Assembly (NCBI RefSeq): GCF_030063285.1
Contig: NZ_JASISU010000002.1
Coordinates: forward strand, 62,001 to 126,000
DNA length: 64,000 bases
Reading direction: 5' to 3'
Source of the DNA: Pseudarthrobacter sp. PS3-L1
GTDB taxonomy: Bacteria > Actinomycetota > Actinomycetes > Actinomycetales > Micrococcaceae
The notes below the pieces were generated by a model. That model saw only the letters and a list, made by a program, of their open reading frames with translations, did no database searches and was not told the origin of the DNA. Of the stretch, positions 19,261 through 28,776 are shown in pieces. Each line of letters starts with the position of its first letter. Within the stretch, counting starts at the first letter, position 1. Both the position numbers and the translations under genes were made by a program.

Positions 19261-19524
19261 ATGGCACATAAAAAAGGCGCGAGTTCCACTCGCAACGGTC
19301 GTGACTCCAACGCCCAGTACCTCGGCGTGAAGCGCTTCGGTGGCCAGGTTGTCTCGGCAGGCGAAATCATCGTTCGCCAGCGTGGCACCCATTTCCACCC
19401 GGGTGCAGGCGTCGGTCGCGGTGGCGACGACACCCTGTTCGCACTGACCCCGGGAGCCGTTGAATTCGGTACCCGCCGCGGTCGCCGCGTTGTGAACATC
19501 GTTACTGCTGCAGCTGCAGAGTAA
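19261..19524 (+). CDS. rpmA: 50S ribosomal protein L27
   Basis: 87 residues. It starts [16 protein letters not shown], so the N-terminal tail that reaches the peptidyl-transferase centre begins directly with the mature A-H-K-K sequence and has no cleavable extension. [13 protein letters not shown] is the conserved C-terminal half. It follows rplU by 59 bp and is preceded by AAAGGCAGGC. Confidence 0.97.
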   Translation: MAHKKGASSTRNGRDSNAQYLGVKRFGGQVVSAGEIIVRQRGTHFHPGAGVGRGGDDTLFALTPGAVEFGTRRGRRVVNIVTAAAAE

Positions 19525-19639
19525 CACCAAGATTTGAACCGGTGGAGCGGGCCAACTGGCCCGCTCCACTATTCTTTTAACCGCAACACCATAAGCCTGG
19601 CGCATACGCGCAATGGGCAACAGCACTGAGGAGATCCAC

Positions 19640-21229
19640 GTGGCCAGCTTTATAGACCGGGTAGTACTGCACGTATCCGGCGGTACCGGCGGCCACGGTT
19701 GTGTTTCCGTTCACCGCGAGAAGTTCAAGCCCCTGGGCGGTCCTGACGGCGGTAACGGCGGCAACGGCGGGGATGTCATCCTCCGAGTAGATTCCCAGAC
19801 CACCACGCTCCTGGACTACCACCACGCCCCGCACCGTCACGCCACCAACGGCGGACCCGGAATGGGCGACTGGCGTGGCGGCAAGAATGGCGAGACGTTG
19901 ATCCTTCCCGTGCCGGAAGGAACAGTTGTCAAACTCAAGGACGGTACAGTCCTGGCTGACCTGGTGGGCGAGGGCACCGAGTACATTGCGGCAGCTGGGG
20001 GAATTGGTGGACTTGGTAACGCGTCCCTTTCTTCTCAGAAGCGCCGTGCCCCAGGATTTGCTCTCCTTGGCATCGAAGGGACGTCCAGCGACGTCGTCCT
20101 CGAGCTGAAGTCAATCGCTGACATTGCCCTGGTGGGATTCCCTTCAGCTGGCAAGTCCAGCCTTGTGGCAGCAATGTCTGCGGCCCGGCCCAAGATTGCG
20201 GACTACCCTTTCACCACCCTGATCCCCAACCTGGGAGTTGTTCAGGCAGGCGATGTCCGGTTCACTATTGCGGACGTTCCCGGACTGATCGAGGGGGCCA
20301 GCGAGGGCAAGGGACTGGGCCATAATTTCCTCCGCCACGTGGAGCGTTGTGCTGCACTGGTCCACGTTCTGGACTGCGGAACCCTCGAAGCAGACAGGGA
20401 CCCCCTAGCGGACCTGGCCATCATTGAGGCCGAGTTGGAGAAATACTCGGTGGACATGAGCTACGCGGGTGCTGACGGCGAGGTTGTGCCGCTGAATCAC
20501 CGACCGCGCCTGATCGCCCTGAACAAGGTTGATCTGCCTGACGGCAAAGACATGGCGAGCTTTGTCCGCCCGGACCTCGAAGCCCGCGGCTACCGTGTCT
20601 TTGAAGTCTCGGCCACGAGCCATGAGGGGCTACGCCAACTGGGGTTTGCCATGGGTGAGATTGTCCAGGCGGCACGGGACACACTCGCTGCCGCACCGCC
20701 CAAGGTCCAGCCTCCTGTCCTGCGCCCGCGTGCAGTCAACGAAAAGGGCTTTACCATCCGGCGTGAGGAAAAGAACCTGGAACCGCTGTTCCGGATCCTT
20801 GGCGAGAAGCCCGTGCGCTGGGTCAAGCAGACAGACTTCACCAACGAGGAAGCTATTGGCTACCTTGCAGACCGCCTCGCCAAGCTTGGTGTGGAGAATG
20901 AACTGTTCAAACAGGGTGCCACCCCCGGCGTCATGGTGGTCATCGGCGAGGATGACGGTGTCGTCTTCGACTGGGAACCGACCATGATGGCCGGCGCAGA
21001 GCTGCTTGCTGCGCCCCGCGGTACGGATGTGCGCTTTGCCGATATCGGTGACCGCCCCACTCGCGGGCAGAAGCGCGACGAGCAGCAGGAGCGCAAGGAC
21101 GCCCGGGCTGCTGCCCGCGCCGAGCTCGAAGCAGAGCGAAAAGCTGGAATCTGGACCGAATCAGTCACAAGCCGGCGCGTCGCAAAACCTTTGAAGGAAA
21201 GCGCGCTGGATACCGAGAATGAGGAGTGA
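19640..21229 (+). CDS. obgE: GTPase Obg/CgtA
   Basis: Ribosome-assembly and stress-linked GTPase, 529 residues from GTG 19640, which has GAGGAG at the right spacing; an in-frame start 9 codons upstream lacks one. The glycine-rich Obg fold covers ~1-158, with [15 protein letters not shown] and related loops. The G domain (~160-335) has GFPSAGKSS (G1), DVPGLIEGA (G3) and NKVD (G4). An OCT domain (~360-440) and a charged tail of ~90 residues follow. The stop overlaps the proB region. Confidence 0.96.
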   Translation: MASFIDRVVLHVSGGTGGHGCVSVHREKFKPLGGPDGGNGGNGGDVILRVDSQTTTLLDYHHAPHRHATNGGPGMGDWRGGKNGETLILPVPEGTVVKLKDGTVLADLVGEGTEYIAAAGGIGGLGNASLSSQKRRAPGFALLGIEGTSSDVVLELKSIADIALVGFPSAGKSSLVAAMSAARPKIADYPFTTLIPNLGVVQAGDVRFTIADVPGLIEGASEGKGLGHNFLRHVERCAALVHVLDCGTLEADRDPLADLAIIEAELEKYSVDMSYAGADGEVVPLNHRPRLIALNKVDLPDGKDMASFVRPDLEARGYRVFEVSATSHEGLRQLGFAMGEIVQAARDTLAAAPPKVQPPVLRPRAVNEKGFTIRREEKNLEPLFRILGEKPVRWVKQTDFTNEEAIGYLADRLAKLGVENELFKQGATPGVMVVIGEDDGVVFDWEPTMMAGAELLAAPRGTDVRFADIGDRPTRGQKRDEQQERKDARAAARAELEAERKAGIWTESVTSRRVAKPLKESALDTENEE

Positions 21230-21239
21230 ACCTGCGCAT

Positions 21240-22391
21240 ATGAGCGATAATTCCACAGTTGTCATTGAGGAACCCAACATCAACGACCGGACGAGGTTGG
21301 CCAGAGCGCGCCGGATCGTCGTCAAGGTAGGATCGTCGTCCCTCACCAGCATCAAAGGTGGAATATCCGAGGAAGCGCTGATTGAGCTTGCCAATACGCT
21401 GGCGGCAAAAAGCGCTACGGGTACGGAGATTATCCTCGTGTCCTCCGGGGCTATCTCAGCAGGTCTCTCGCCTCTGGGGTTGGACAAGCGACCCCGCGAC
21501 CTCGCTACCCAGCAGGCAGCAGCCAGCGTAGGGCAGGGCCTGCTTATGGCGCGGTACACACATGCCTTCGGCGAGCACGGGATTACTGTGAGCCAAGTGT
21601 TGCTGACAGCCGATGACCTCATGCGTCGCAGCCACCACATGAATGCCTTCCGTGCCCTCAACCGGCTCCTGAATCTTGGTGTGATCCCCGTGGTCAACGA
21701 AAACGATACTGTTGCGACGCACAAGATCCGGTTTGGCGACAACGACAGGTTGTCCGCGCTCGTGGCGCACCTCGTCAGGGCCGACGCACTGTTGTTGCTC
21801 TCCGACGTCGACTCCATCTATGACGGTCCGCCCGCCAAGGGCGCCAAGCGCATTCCGCAGGTGGACGGTCCCGAGGACCTTGAAGGTGTCACAATTGGCT
21901 CGCCAGGCAAGGCGGGCGTGGGTACCGGTGGCATGCAGACAAAAGTTGAGGCTGCCACAATGGCTGCCGATTCCGGCATCCCAGCGCTGGTCACATCCAC
22001 GGCGAACGCTGCCGCTGCACTGGCGGGAGAGAACGTGGGCACCTGGTTCACTGTCAACAGCGGGCGCAAGTCCGTCCGCATGATGTGGCTGGCGCATCTC
22101 GCCCACGTGGAGGGCAAGCTGATTCTTGATCCAGGTGCCGTAACGGCGGTCCGCGACAACCGCAACTCCCTGCTTCCCGCTGGGATCACAGCCGTTGAGG
22201 GTACCTTCGAATCGGGTGACGCAGTGGAGATGCTTGCCCCGGACGGCACTGTCATTGCCCGTGGCCTCGTGAACTACTCCTCCGACGAACTTCCGCAGAT
22301 GCTGGGTCGTTCCACGGTGGAACTGGGGGAGTCGCTGGGCAGATCGTTCGCACGGGAAGTCATTCACATCGATGACCTGGTTCTGGTCTGA
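21240..22391 (+). CDS. proB: Glutamate 5-kinase
   Basis: First step of proline synthesis. 383 residues: an amino-acid kinase domain (VVKVGSSSLTS near residue 25, LVSSGAISAG, VNENDTVAT, GTGGMQTKVEAA) followed by a C-terminal PUA domain from about residue 285, as in classical ProB. ATG 21240 is preferred to an in-frame ATG at 21219, which lies inside the obgE end; GAGGAG at 21221-21226 serves the later start. Followed 26 bp later by proA. Confidence 0.96.
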   Translation: MSDNSTVVIEEPNINDRTRLARARRIVVKVGSSSLTSIKGGISEEALIELANTLAAKSATGTEIILVSSGAISAGLSPLGLDKRPRDLATQQAAASVGQGLLMARYTHAFGEHGITVSQVLLTADDLMRRSHHMNAFRALNRLLNLGVIPVVNENDTVATHKIRFGDNDRLSALVAHLVRADALLLLSDVDSIYDGPPAKGAKRIPQVDGPEDLEGVTIGSPGKAGVGTGGMQTKVEAATMAADSGIPALVTSTANAAAALAGENVGTWFTVNSGRKSVRMMWLAHLAHVEGKLILDPGAVTAVRDNRNSLLPAGITAVEGTFESGDAVEMLAPDGTVIARGLVNYSSDELPQMLGRSTVELGESLGRSFAREVIHIDDLVLV

Positions 22392-22417
22392 GAGGGCTGT
22401 TCCCCTAGACTGAAGTG

Positions 22418-23767
22418 ATGACTGAGTCACTGATTTCCCCTTCCGCAGCGAACTCCATCAACTCAACCACGGCGCCAGCCACCGCTGCTCCTGCGTCTTT
22501 TTCGCCCGCTGAGGTGGAGGCGGCCGTCTACGCGATTGCCGACCGCTCCCGCGCAGCAGCCCGCCCCATGTCCCGTGCCAACCGTGCGCTGAAGGACAGT
22601 GGGCTGCGCGCGATCTCCACGGCGCTCGTGGACCAGGCAGACGCGATCCTTGCAGCCAACGCGCAGGATGTCAGCGCAGGCCAGGCGAACGGTACCTCCG
22701 CAGCGCTGCTGGACCGGCTCACACTTAGTACAGCACGCATCGAGGGCCTGGCCGCGGCGTTGGAGAACCTGGCGGGACTGCCCGACCCGGTTGGGACTGT
22801 GGTCCGCGGCCAGACGCTTCCCAACGGGCTGCGGCTGCGCCAGGTCAATGTCCCCATGGGCGTTATTGCTGCAATCTATGAGGCCCGCCCCAATGTGACT
22901 GTTGATATTGCAGGCCTTGCCCTCAAAAGCGGGAACGCAGTCATTCTCCGCGGCGGCAGCGCAGCTGCCCACACCAACGAAAAGCTGGTGGAGATCCTGC
23001 GCGCTGCACTTGAATCAGTGGGCCTGCCAGCAGATGCCGTGCAGAGCGTGGACCAGTACGGGCGAGCTGGCGCGAACGTCCTCATGCAGGCCCGCGGCAA
23101 AGTGGATGTCCTGATTCCACGAGGTGGCCGCGAGCTGATCCAGACAGTAGTCACCACCTCCAAGGTTCCTGTCATCGAGACCGGTGAGGGAAATGTCCAT
23201 ATTTTTGTTGATGAGTCAGCAGACGCGCAGATGGCGGTGGACATCCTCCTGAACGCCAAAACCCATCGCCCCAGCGTATGCAACACCGTCGAAACGCTTC
23301 TGGTGCACTCCGGCTCCACCGCCCTGCCCGCCATGGCAGCGGCGCTGCGGGCGGCTGGGGTGACCCTGCACGTGGATGATCGAATCCGCGCTGCCCTCCC
23401 ATCCGAGGTCGTGAGCGTTCCAGCGACGGACACCGACTGGGAAACCGAATACATGGACCTTGACCTGGCAGTCGCCATGGTGGACTCCCTTGATGAGGCA
23501 GTGCAGCACATCCGCACCTGGACCACGGGCCATACCGAGGCAATCATCACCAACGACCTCGCAAATGCCGAAAAGTTCATTGCAGAGATCGATTCTGCCG
23601 CCGTTATTGTCAACGCCTCCACACGTTTCACTGACGGTGGAGAGTTGGGTCTCGGTGCTGAGGTGGGGATCTCCACCCAGAAGCTCCACGCCCGGGGCCC
23701 CATGGGGTTGACGGAACTCACCACTACCAAATGGATCGTCCAGGGTGAAGGCCAGATTCGGCCCTAG
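22418..23767 (+). CDS. proA: Glutamate-5-semialdehyde dehydrogenase (gamma-glutamyl phosphate reductase)
   Basis: Second step of proline synthesis; reduces glutamyl phosphate with NADPH. 449 residues of aldehyde-dehydrogenase fold. The catalytic cysteine lies in HRPSVCNTVETLLV, with EARPNVTVD, GNAVILRGGSAA and GELGLGAEVGISTQKLHARG as other family blocks. A Ser/Thr/Ala-rich N-terminal extension of about 30 residues precedes the fold. It begins at the tandem GTG-ATG at 22415-22420, and the ATG is used here. Confidence 0.96.
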   Translation: MTESLISPSAANSINSTTAPATAAPASFSPAEVEAAVYAIADRSRAAARPMSRANRALKDSGLRAISTALVDQADAILAANAQDVSAGQANGTSAALLDRLTLSTARIEGLAAALENLAGLPDPVGTVVRGQTLPNGLRLRQVNVPMGVIAAIYEARPNVTVDIAGLALKSGNAVILRGGSAAAHTNEKLVEILRAALESVGLPADAVQSVDQYGRAGANVLMQARGKVDVLIPRGGRELIQTVVTTSKVPVIETGEGNVHIFVDESADAQMAVDILLNAKTHRPSVCNTVETLLVHSGSTALPAMAAALRAAGVTLHVDDRIRAALPSEVVSVPATDTDWETEYMDLDLAVAMVDSLDEAVQHIRTWTTGHTEAIITNDLANAEKFIAEIDSAAVIVNASTRFTDGGELGLGAEVGISTQKLHARGPMGLTELTTTKWIVQGEGQIRP

Positions 23768-23846
23768 CAACGCTGTAACATGGAGTAGACGTCCGACTTC
23801 GGTGGAATAACCCGCCGTCACAATCCTTTGAGCTTTAGGGGAGAAC

Positions 23847-24077
23847 ATGCTGCTTGCGCAGATCGCCACAACCATTTCTGCAGCGGGGGAGGAACACGAA
23901 GAACTCGCACCGCTCTGGACAGAGCCGTGGGTCTTCGGTGTTGTCATGTTCGGTATCCTGATGGTCCTGCTGCTCATTACGTTCTCCTACAGCAACCTTG
24001 GAAACCGCCACACCGCTACCCAGGAGCACGCTGATCCCCACCGGCAGCACCCCAACAAGCACGACACCGGACACTGA
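23847..24077 (+). CDS. Small single-span membrane protein, function unknown
   Basis: 76 residues. A hydrophobic helix ([18 protein letters not shown], about 29-46) follows an acidic N-terminal segment (EEHEELAP); the C-terminus is His-rich ([12 protein letters not shown]). The start at ATG 23847 has GGGGAG five bases upstream. Located between proA and nadD on the same strand, a place where related actinobacteria carry a similar small gene. No function can be inferred. Confidence 0.75.
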   Translation: MLLAQIATTISAAGEEHEELAPLWTEPWVFGVVMFGILMVLLLITFSYSNLGNRHTATQEHADPHRQHPNKHDTGH

Positions 24078-24088
24078 ACACGACAGCA

Positions 24089-24721
24089 GTGTTTCCCCCC
24101 GCCCGGCGAGAGGGGCGGTTACGCCTCGGCGTGATGGGTGGAACGTTTGACCCGATCCATCACGGCCACCTCGTAGCCGCCAGTGAAGTTGCTGCCAAGT
24201 TCGACCTGGATGAAGTTGTCTTTGTTCCTACCGGCGAACCGTGGCAAAAGTCCCACAAACATGTCAGTGAGGCGGAGCACCGCTATCTGATGACAGTGGT
24301 TGCTACCGCGTCCAACCCGCGGTTTACCGTCAGTCGGGTGGATGTGGACCGTCCTGGGCCTACGTATACCATTGATACCCTGCGGGACTTGAGGACACAG
24401 CGTCCGGATGCCGACCTGTTCTTTATTACGGGAGCGGACGCACTAGCGCAGATCCTCTCCTGGAAAGACATCGATGAACTCTGGTCCCTGGCACATTTTG
24501 TCGGTGTAACCCGGCCCGGGCACGTCCTTGACCGGATGGGGCGCACGGACGTCAGCCTGCTTGAGGTCCCGGCAATGTCCATTTCGTCAACGGACTGCCG
24601 GGCCAGGGTGGTCGCCGGGAATCCCGTCTGGTACCTCGTGCCCGACGGGGTGGTCCAGTACATCGCCAAATACGGGCTCTACGCCTCACCATCCGCGAAA
24701 TTAGAACCAGCCAGCATCTAG
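24089..24721 (+). CDS. nadD: Nicotinate-nucleotide adenylyltransferase
   Basis: Makes nicotinate adenine dinucleotide in NAD synthesis. 210 residues; [12 protein letters not shown] near residue 17 carries the (H/T)xGH nucleotidyltransferase motif and [10 protein letters not shown] near 170 is the ISSTxIR motif. [12 protein letters not shown] is the NadD-specific loop. It starts at GTG 24089; ATG at 24134 would cut into the first strand. Followed by a hypothetical gene and rsfS, the usual actinobacterial order. Confidence 0.95.
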   Translation: MFPPARREGRLRLGVMGGTFDPIHHGHLVAASEVAAKFDLDEVVFVPTGEPWQKSHKHVSEAEHRYLMTVVATASNPRFTVSRVDVDRPGPTYTIDTLRDLRTQRPDADLFFITGADALAQILSWKDIDELWSLAHFVGVTRPGHVLDRMGRTDVSLLEVPAMSISSTDCRARVVAGNPVWYLVPDGVVQYIAKYGLYASPSAKLEPASI

Positions 24722-24731
24722 TGAGAGATTA

Positions 24732-25970
24732 ATGAGTCAGGATCCGTCACCGCTCCTCAGCCGCCGTGAACTGCGGCAGGCACGAGCCGCCGCTTCTGGC
24801 GAGCCCAATTTTGACGGTGTACCCCCTGAGCCGGTACTCACCGAACGTGGGGTACGCGATGGGTCGGCCCCCGTTTATCCCACGTCCGCACCTCCGGCGC
24901 CCGTTCCGACCGGGCCGCAGGCCAGCACCGAGGCAGAGGGCGCCGACACCCCCGTCCGGGCCGCTGCACCCCGTGCCCGCCGTGCAGCGGATGCCCCGGT
25001 GGACTCGCCAGTGATTGTGGAGCGCTCTTCCCAGGTTCGCGCCCGGAACCGGGCCGAACTGCGGGCCACCAAGGAACGCACGGCGCGGGACACCGTTGCC
25101 GACGACGCCAACCCGCCGACGCGACGCCAGTTGCGTTTGCGCCAACTCCAGGAACAGGGTGGCGCAGCAGGCGCGGCAGTGGCCCCAGAAGGTAAGGGCA
25201 ACAACGAAGGCAAGGTCAGCGCCCAGCCGACACCAACTCCACGGCCGTCTACTCCAGGACCGACACCACCCGGTGAGTTGAGCGTCGAGCAGGCACTGGC
25301 CGCCCGCGCACAGATAGCCGACGATGCGCAGAAGCAGGTTGAGGCACTTGCAGGTAAGCAGGACGCCGATCCCACTGCCGTGGATCCTGAGATTCTTGCT
25401 CAGCAGGTAGCGTTGGCTGAACGAGCAGCCGTCCTCAACCGGCGTGCGCAGGCCAAGCAGAAACTTTCCGGCAAGCCCCTCCCGCCACGCCCCACACAGG
25501 ATCCCTCGGCCGTCAGCAACCTGGCCATGGTGACCCCCCTTGAGTTCGAACAGGTTCCCGGGATCGACAGGCCGGTGATGAAGCGCCCCGCTACGTCCCA
25601 TGTGCCAGTTGTTACCACGCCGGGTCCGCGCATCAAGCCCGTGACTGGCCGCTCCAGGGTCATCGCCAGGGCAGAGGCCGCGGCCCGTGCCGCGGGTGTC
25701 ACGCCCGAGTCCAGGCTTGGCGCCACATCCACTTCAGCAGTCGAACCGGATCCCCAGGGTGTTGATAGTGCTGCGGGGCCCCAAGGCAGTGCCAGCGATT
25801 CCGCAGACCTTCCACCCGTTGCGGCGAGATCGGCCTACGGCCTTGATCCCCTTGACGTTGTGACAGCTGGCCTGGGCAGGGCGCGGCGCATGCGTGTCCT
25901 GCAGTTCACCGTACTGGGCGTTGGCGGACTTGCCATCCTCCTCGGCATCATTTTCATGACTGGCGCGTGA
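24732..25970 (+). CDS. Proline/alanine-rich protein with C-terminal membrane anchor, unknown function
   Basis: 412 residues. Mostly low-complexity Ala/Pro/Arg sequence without a recognisable fold. SRRELRQARAA near the N-terminus and TRRQLRLRQLQEQ near 135 are two similar basic helical segments. A single hydrophobic helix close to the C-terminus (LGVGGLAILLGIIFM) should anchor it with the bulk in the cytoplasm. It lies 10 bp after nadD and 61 bp before rsfS, so it is probably co-expressed with them. The role is unknown. Confidence 0.72.
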   Translation: MSQDPSPLLSRRELRQARAAASGEPNFDGVPPEPVLTERGVRDGSAPVYPTSAPPAPVPTGPQASTEAEGADTPVRAAAPRARRAADAPVDSPVIVERSSQVRARNRAELRATKERTARDTVADDANPPTRRQLRLRQLQEQGGAAGAAVAPEGKGNNEGKVSAQPTPTPRPSTPGPTPPGELSVEQALAARAQIADDAQKQVEALAGKQDADPTAVDPEILAQQVALAERAAVLNRRAQAKQKLSGKPLPPRPTQDPSAVSNLAMVTPLEFEQVPGIDRPVMKRPATSHVPVVTTPGPRIKPVTGRSRVIARAEAAARAAGVTPESRLGATSTSAVEPDPQGVDSAAGPQGSASDSADLPPVAARSAYGLDPLDVVTAGLGRARRMRVLQFTVLGVGGLAILLGIIFMTGA

Positions 25971-26031
25971 CCAAAAGTCATAACCGCCAACACCCTGATT
26001 CACTCATTTTTCATCACCCACTAGGAGTCCC

Positions 26032-26469
26032 GTGACCGCCTCAGATTCATCCGTAACAACCGCCCGCCAAGCGGCAGCCGCCGCGGCGGACAAGCTTGCC
26101 CACGATATTGTGGGCCTGGACGTCAGCGAACGCATGGCTTTGGCCGATATCTTCCTGATCGCCTCCGCAGAGAGCGAACGCCAGGTCAATGCCATTGTGG
26201 ACGGCATCGAAGCGGCGCTAGCCAGCCACGACCGACGGCCCGTTCGCCGTGAAGGCCGCTCCGGAGGGCGTTGGGTACTCCTTGACTACTCGGACATCAT
26301 CATCCATGTCCAGCACGAGGAGGACCGCGTGTTTTACGCCCTAGAGCGCCTCTGGAAGGATTGCCCGGTGGTGGATCTTGAACTTGGCGATGACCCCTCA
26401 GCCAAAAAAGCCGTTCCTTCTGCCGGTACCGACGCTGAGAATGACGCGCAGCCCGCAGAACAGGCCTGA
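26032..26469 (+). CDS. rsfS: Ribosome silencing factor RsfS
   Basis: Binds L14 and blocks subunit joining when nutrients are scarce. 145 residues: SERMALADIFLIASAESERQ and RRPVRREGRSGGRWVLLDYSD are characteristic. GTG start at 26032 with AGGAG 5 bases upstream. The C-terminal ~25 residues are an acidic Ala-rich tail. Last gene of the block that begins with rplU. Confidence 0.95.
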   Translation: MTASDSSVTTARQAAAAAADKLAHDIVGLDVSERMALADIFLIASAESERQVNAIVDGIEAALASHDRRPVRREGRSGGRWVLLDYSDIIIHVQHEEDRVFYALERLWKDCPVVDLELGDDPSAKKAVPSAGTDAENDAQPAEQA

Positions 26470-26628
26470 ATCAACGCCTGATCGGAGGCCGCGCGTTCTT
26501 CCCCAAAGGCCTCCACGGTCCGATTTGGAGATTGCGAAAAACCTGTTCTAAGATATTCGAGTTGCTTCGAAGAAATCCGAAGTACCGGCCCGTTATTCCA
26601 GCCTACGGCAGGAATCCCGGGAGTATCC

Positions 26629-26701
26629 GGGGCTGTGGCGCAGCTGGTAGCGCACCTGCATGGCATGCAGGGGGTCAGGGGTTCGAGTCCCCTCAGCTCC
26701 A
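26629..26701 (+). tRNA. tRNA-Ala(GGC), copy 1
   Basis: 73-nt cloverleaf without encoded CCA. The acceptor arm GGGGCTG pairs with CAGCTCC through one G-T wobble. The anticodon arm CCTGC/GCAGG encloses loop ATGGCAT with anticodon GGC at 26662-26664, and the T arm has GGTTCGAGTCC. Discriminator base A at 26701. Confidence 0.96.
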
Positions 26702-26857
26702 CTGGATAGTCCGCTTGCATCAGAGGATGCAGGCGGATTTTTTCAGTTAATCCGGCAACTTGGGCAGGCCTCCCGGTGATTAGGTGGACAGTAGATTCTC
26801 TATTACGCTTATTACGTTCCTCATCACGGCGACATGCTGGCGGGTTGAACGGATTAT

Positions 26858-26930
26858 GGGGCTGTGGCGCAGCTGGTAGCGCACCTGCATGGCATGCAGG
26901 GGGTCAGGGGTTCGAGTCCCCTCAGCTCCA
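26858..26930 (+). tRNA. tRNA-Ala(GGC), copy 2
   Basis: Base-for-base identical over 73 nt to the copy at 26629-26701, 156 bp downstream and in the same orientation. The flanks differ, so this is a gene duplication rather than an assembly repeat. Followed by a strong terminator. Confidence 0.96.
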
Positions 26931-26938
26931 CCATAAAG

Positions 26939-26974
26939 AATGAAGGCCCCGACCTCAGGTCGGGGCCTTCATGT
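26939..26974. terminator. Bidirectional terminator after tRNA-Ala copy 2
   Basis: A perfect inverted repeat: TGAAGGCCCCGACC, three-base TCA loop and complement (26941-26971). It can end the tRNA transcript and the convergent SHOCT gene at 26995-27288. Confidence 0.88.
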
Positions 26975-26994
26975 GTTAAACGGTCGATGGGGAT

Positions 26995-27288
26995 TCAGGC
27001 CGAGAGGATGCGGTGCTTCTGAAGCTCAAACTCCGCGTCGGTGAGCACTCCGGCCGCCTTAAGCTCGCCGAGTTTGGTGAGCATCTCAAGGGTTGCCGAG
27101 AAGTCGGTAGGAGCAGCCGCGGGCTGAGCGGGTGCTGCTGCGGCCGGGGCGGCAGGCGCCTGAGCTACAGGGGGTGCGGGGGGCGCGGGCGTTTCCTGCG
27201 CAGCCCATTTGCTGCGTTGGCGGTTCTGAACCCGGCCATGAACTGAACTGGCCACTGCCACCCGTGCTGCTGTCTTAAAAAGTCCCAT
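26995..27288 (-). CDS. SHOCT domain protein
   Basis: 97 residues. A basic N-terminus (about 1-30) is followed by an Ala/Pro linker of about 30 residues. A C-terminal SHOCT motif follows (LGELKAAGVLTDAEFELQKHRIL), a short domain found at the ends of many bacterial proteins and thought to mediate oligomerisation or nucleic-acid contacts. It starts at ATG 27288, 8 bp after the stop of the gene upstream on the minus strand. No specific role known. Confidence 0.82.
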   Translation of the reverse strand: MGLFKTAARVAVASSVHGRVQNRQRSKWAAQETPAPPAPPVAQAPAAPAAAAPAQPAAAPTDFSATLEMLTKLGELKAAGVLTDAEFELQKHRILSA

Positions 27289-27296
27289 GAGTGTCC

Positions 27297-27755
27297 TTAG
27301 CTGGCGTTATCGGCGAGATTGATGGCTTCAAGGAGGTCCTCGGGGAGTATGGGGCCACCTGCCACCAAGGAAGCTCCGGAGTTTTCCCACGCGGCGATGA
27401 CAGGAAGCAGTGTCAATTCCTCGTAGACCAAAATGGCAGCGACACTGTCGGCGCTGATGGACGACGCAACCTCAGTGATGTCCAACGAGGACACAATTCC
27501 TGAGGAGGCACCGTCGAACTCGGTCATGTCCACGGGACTGCCATCTCCGACGGTGACATCATGTGCCGGAATGACCCGCACGGAGCCGTCGGCTGCTTTG
27601 GCAACGAACTCCAGGTCCAGGACCTGGATGAAGTGGGCATCGGCCAAGGCAAGAAGGAGCTGGAATCCCTTGCCGGAGACAACGCCTCCTGGAAACTCCA
27701 CAATCTAGTAATCAACGGGACCCAGGCGGTCAAAAGAAACGGGTGTTTCGGTCAT
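27297..27755 (-). pseudogene. DUF6325-like gene interrupted by an in-frame amber codon
   Basis: From ATG 27755 (GGAGAAGTG directly upstream) the frame reads MTETPVSFDRLGPVDY, then TAG at 27707-27705, then IVEFPGG and on to a normal stop at 27297. Without the TAG it would be a 152-residue protein matching my recollection of DUF6325 proteins, which have DYWIVEFPG at this point, so the change looks like TGG to TAG. A GTG at 27701 could re-initiate and make a protein lacking the first 18 residues. Either a young pseudogene, a sequencing error or a functional reinitiation. The family's role is unknown; these genes often neighbour SHOCT genes, as here. Confidence 0.7.
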
Positions 27756-27869
27756 CACTTCTCCTTTTTTAGACACCGTATCCCAGGGCGGGCACCTGCG
27801 GGAGTCCCGGAGCCGCTTGAGTCGAAGAAAGAACGGCCTATGACATCTCCCACAAAACGGCGGGCTTAC

Positions 27870-28337
27870 TCAGGCCGCGCGCCGCCGTCGTGCCTGCCGC
27901 CAATGCCGCCAGGCTCCTGTGCCCCACAGGGCCCAGGCAACCAATACTGGCTGGAAGACGAGCCGGAGGGCGCGGCTCGAATCCGAATTCAGGCCGAATG
28001 AATCGGTTGCTGTGACGAGCTGGGAAATGTTGCCCGGAAAAACGGCCACGAAGAAGGCTGCCACAACCCAGCCCAGCAAAACCCGGTGCTTACGGACCAA
28101 CAGCAGAGACAGGCCCAGGACGATCTCTACGATCCCTGACGCCACCACCACAAAGTCCTGGTCCAGTGGAATCCATTGCGGTACCTGCGCATAGAATGCT
28201 TCGCGGGCGAAGGTCAGGTGACCCAGGCCCGCAAATGCCAGGAAAAAGCCCAGGGCAAGCCGCCCGGCAGTGCGCAGGACTCGCATCCAGGCTGGCTGGT
28301 GGGGAAGGTCATGCTCGGGTGTTGCTGATAAAACCAT
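27870..28337 (-). CDS. DoxX-like membrane protein
   Basis: 155 residues with four hydrophobic segments (GLALGFFLAFAGLGHLTF-type first helix, then VVASGIVEIVLGLSLLL and two more). GHLTF and FPGNISQ positions fit the DoxX/DUF417-like family of small quinone-associated or redox membrane proteins. ATG at 28337 is chosen because AGGAG lies upstream; the frame is open to 28403. The stop-side end is Arg-rich (RQARRRRAA). Function unproven. Confidence 0.78.
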   Translation of the reverse strand: MVLSATPEHDLPHQPAWMRVLRTAGRLALGFFLAFAGLGHLTFAREAFYAQVPQWIPLDQDFVVVASGIVEIVLGLSLLLVRKHRVLLGWVVAAFFVAVFPGNISQLVTATDSFGLNSDSSRALRLVFQPVLVAWALWGTGAWRHWRQARRRRAA

Positions 28338-28428
28338 GGGGCAGGGGCTCCTGTGCGGTTCTCGGATGGGACGTGCCTGATCTGGCAGCTTAGCAAGAGC
28401 CACGCGATGCCACCGGTACGATGGAGGC

Positions 28429-28776
28429 GTGAATCAGAGCCTTCCTCCCTGCCCGGCGTGCAGCAGCGAATACACCTATGAGTTGGGCGAGCTTCTGGTT
28501 TGTCCTGAGTGCGCCCATGAATGGGAACCCGCTGAAGCCGAGGTCGAAAGCGCGGAGCGCGTGATCAAGGATTCGGTCGGAAACGTGCTTTCTGATGGTG
28601 ACACCGTCACGATCATCAAGGACCTCAAAATCAAAGGCAGTTCCGCAGTGATCAAGGTTGGCACAAAAGTCCGGGGCATCCGCCTGGCGGATGGTGTGGG
28701 TGACCACGATATTGAGGCGAAAGTTGATGGCGTGGGGCCCATGCAGCTGAAATCCTCAGTGGTCAGGAAGGCCTGA
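28429..28776 (+). CDS. yjdM: Zinc-ribbon protein YjdM/PhnA
   Basis: 115 residues. The N-terminal zinc ribbon has two CxxC pairs (CPACSS and CPECAHEW) and the C-terminal PhnA domain carries [15 protein letters not shown] and KVRGIRL. Despite the historical PhnA label, phosphonate hydrolase activity is not established for this group. GTG start at 28429 behind GGAGGC. A flavoprotein pseudogene follows without a gap. Confidence 0.9.
   Translation: MNQSLPPCPACSSEYTYELGELLVCPECAHEWEPAEAEVESAERVIKDSVGNVLSDGDTVTIIKDLKIKGSSAVIKVGTKVRGIRLADGVGDHDIEAKVDGVGPMQLKSSVVRKA

Noticed and set aside
26629..26930. tRNA-Ala pair as an integration (att) site
   Set aside because: The second copy is complete and its flanks differ; genes after it are ordinary chromosomal ones and no integrase is present.
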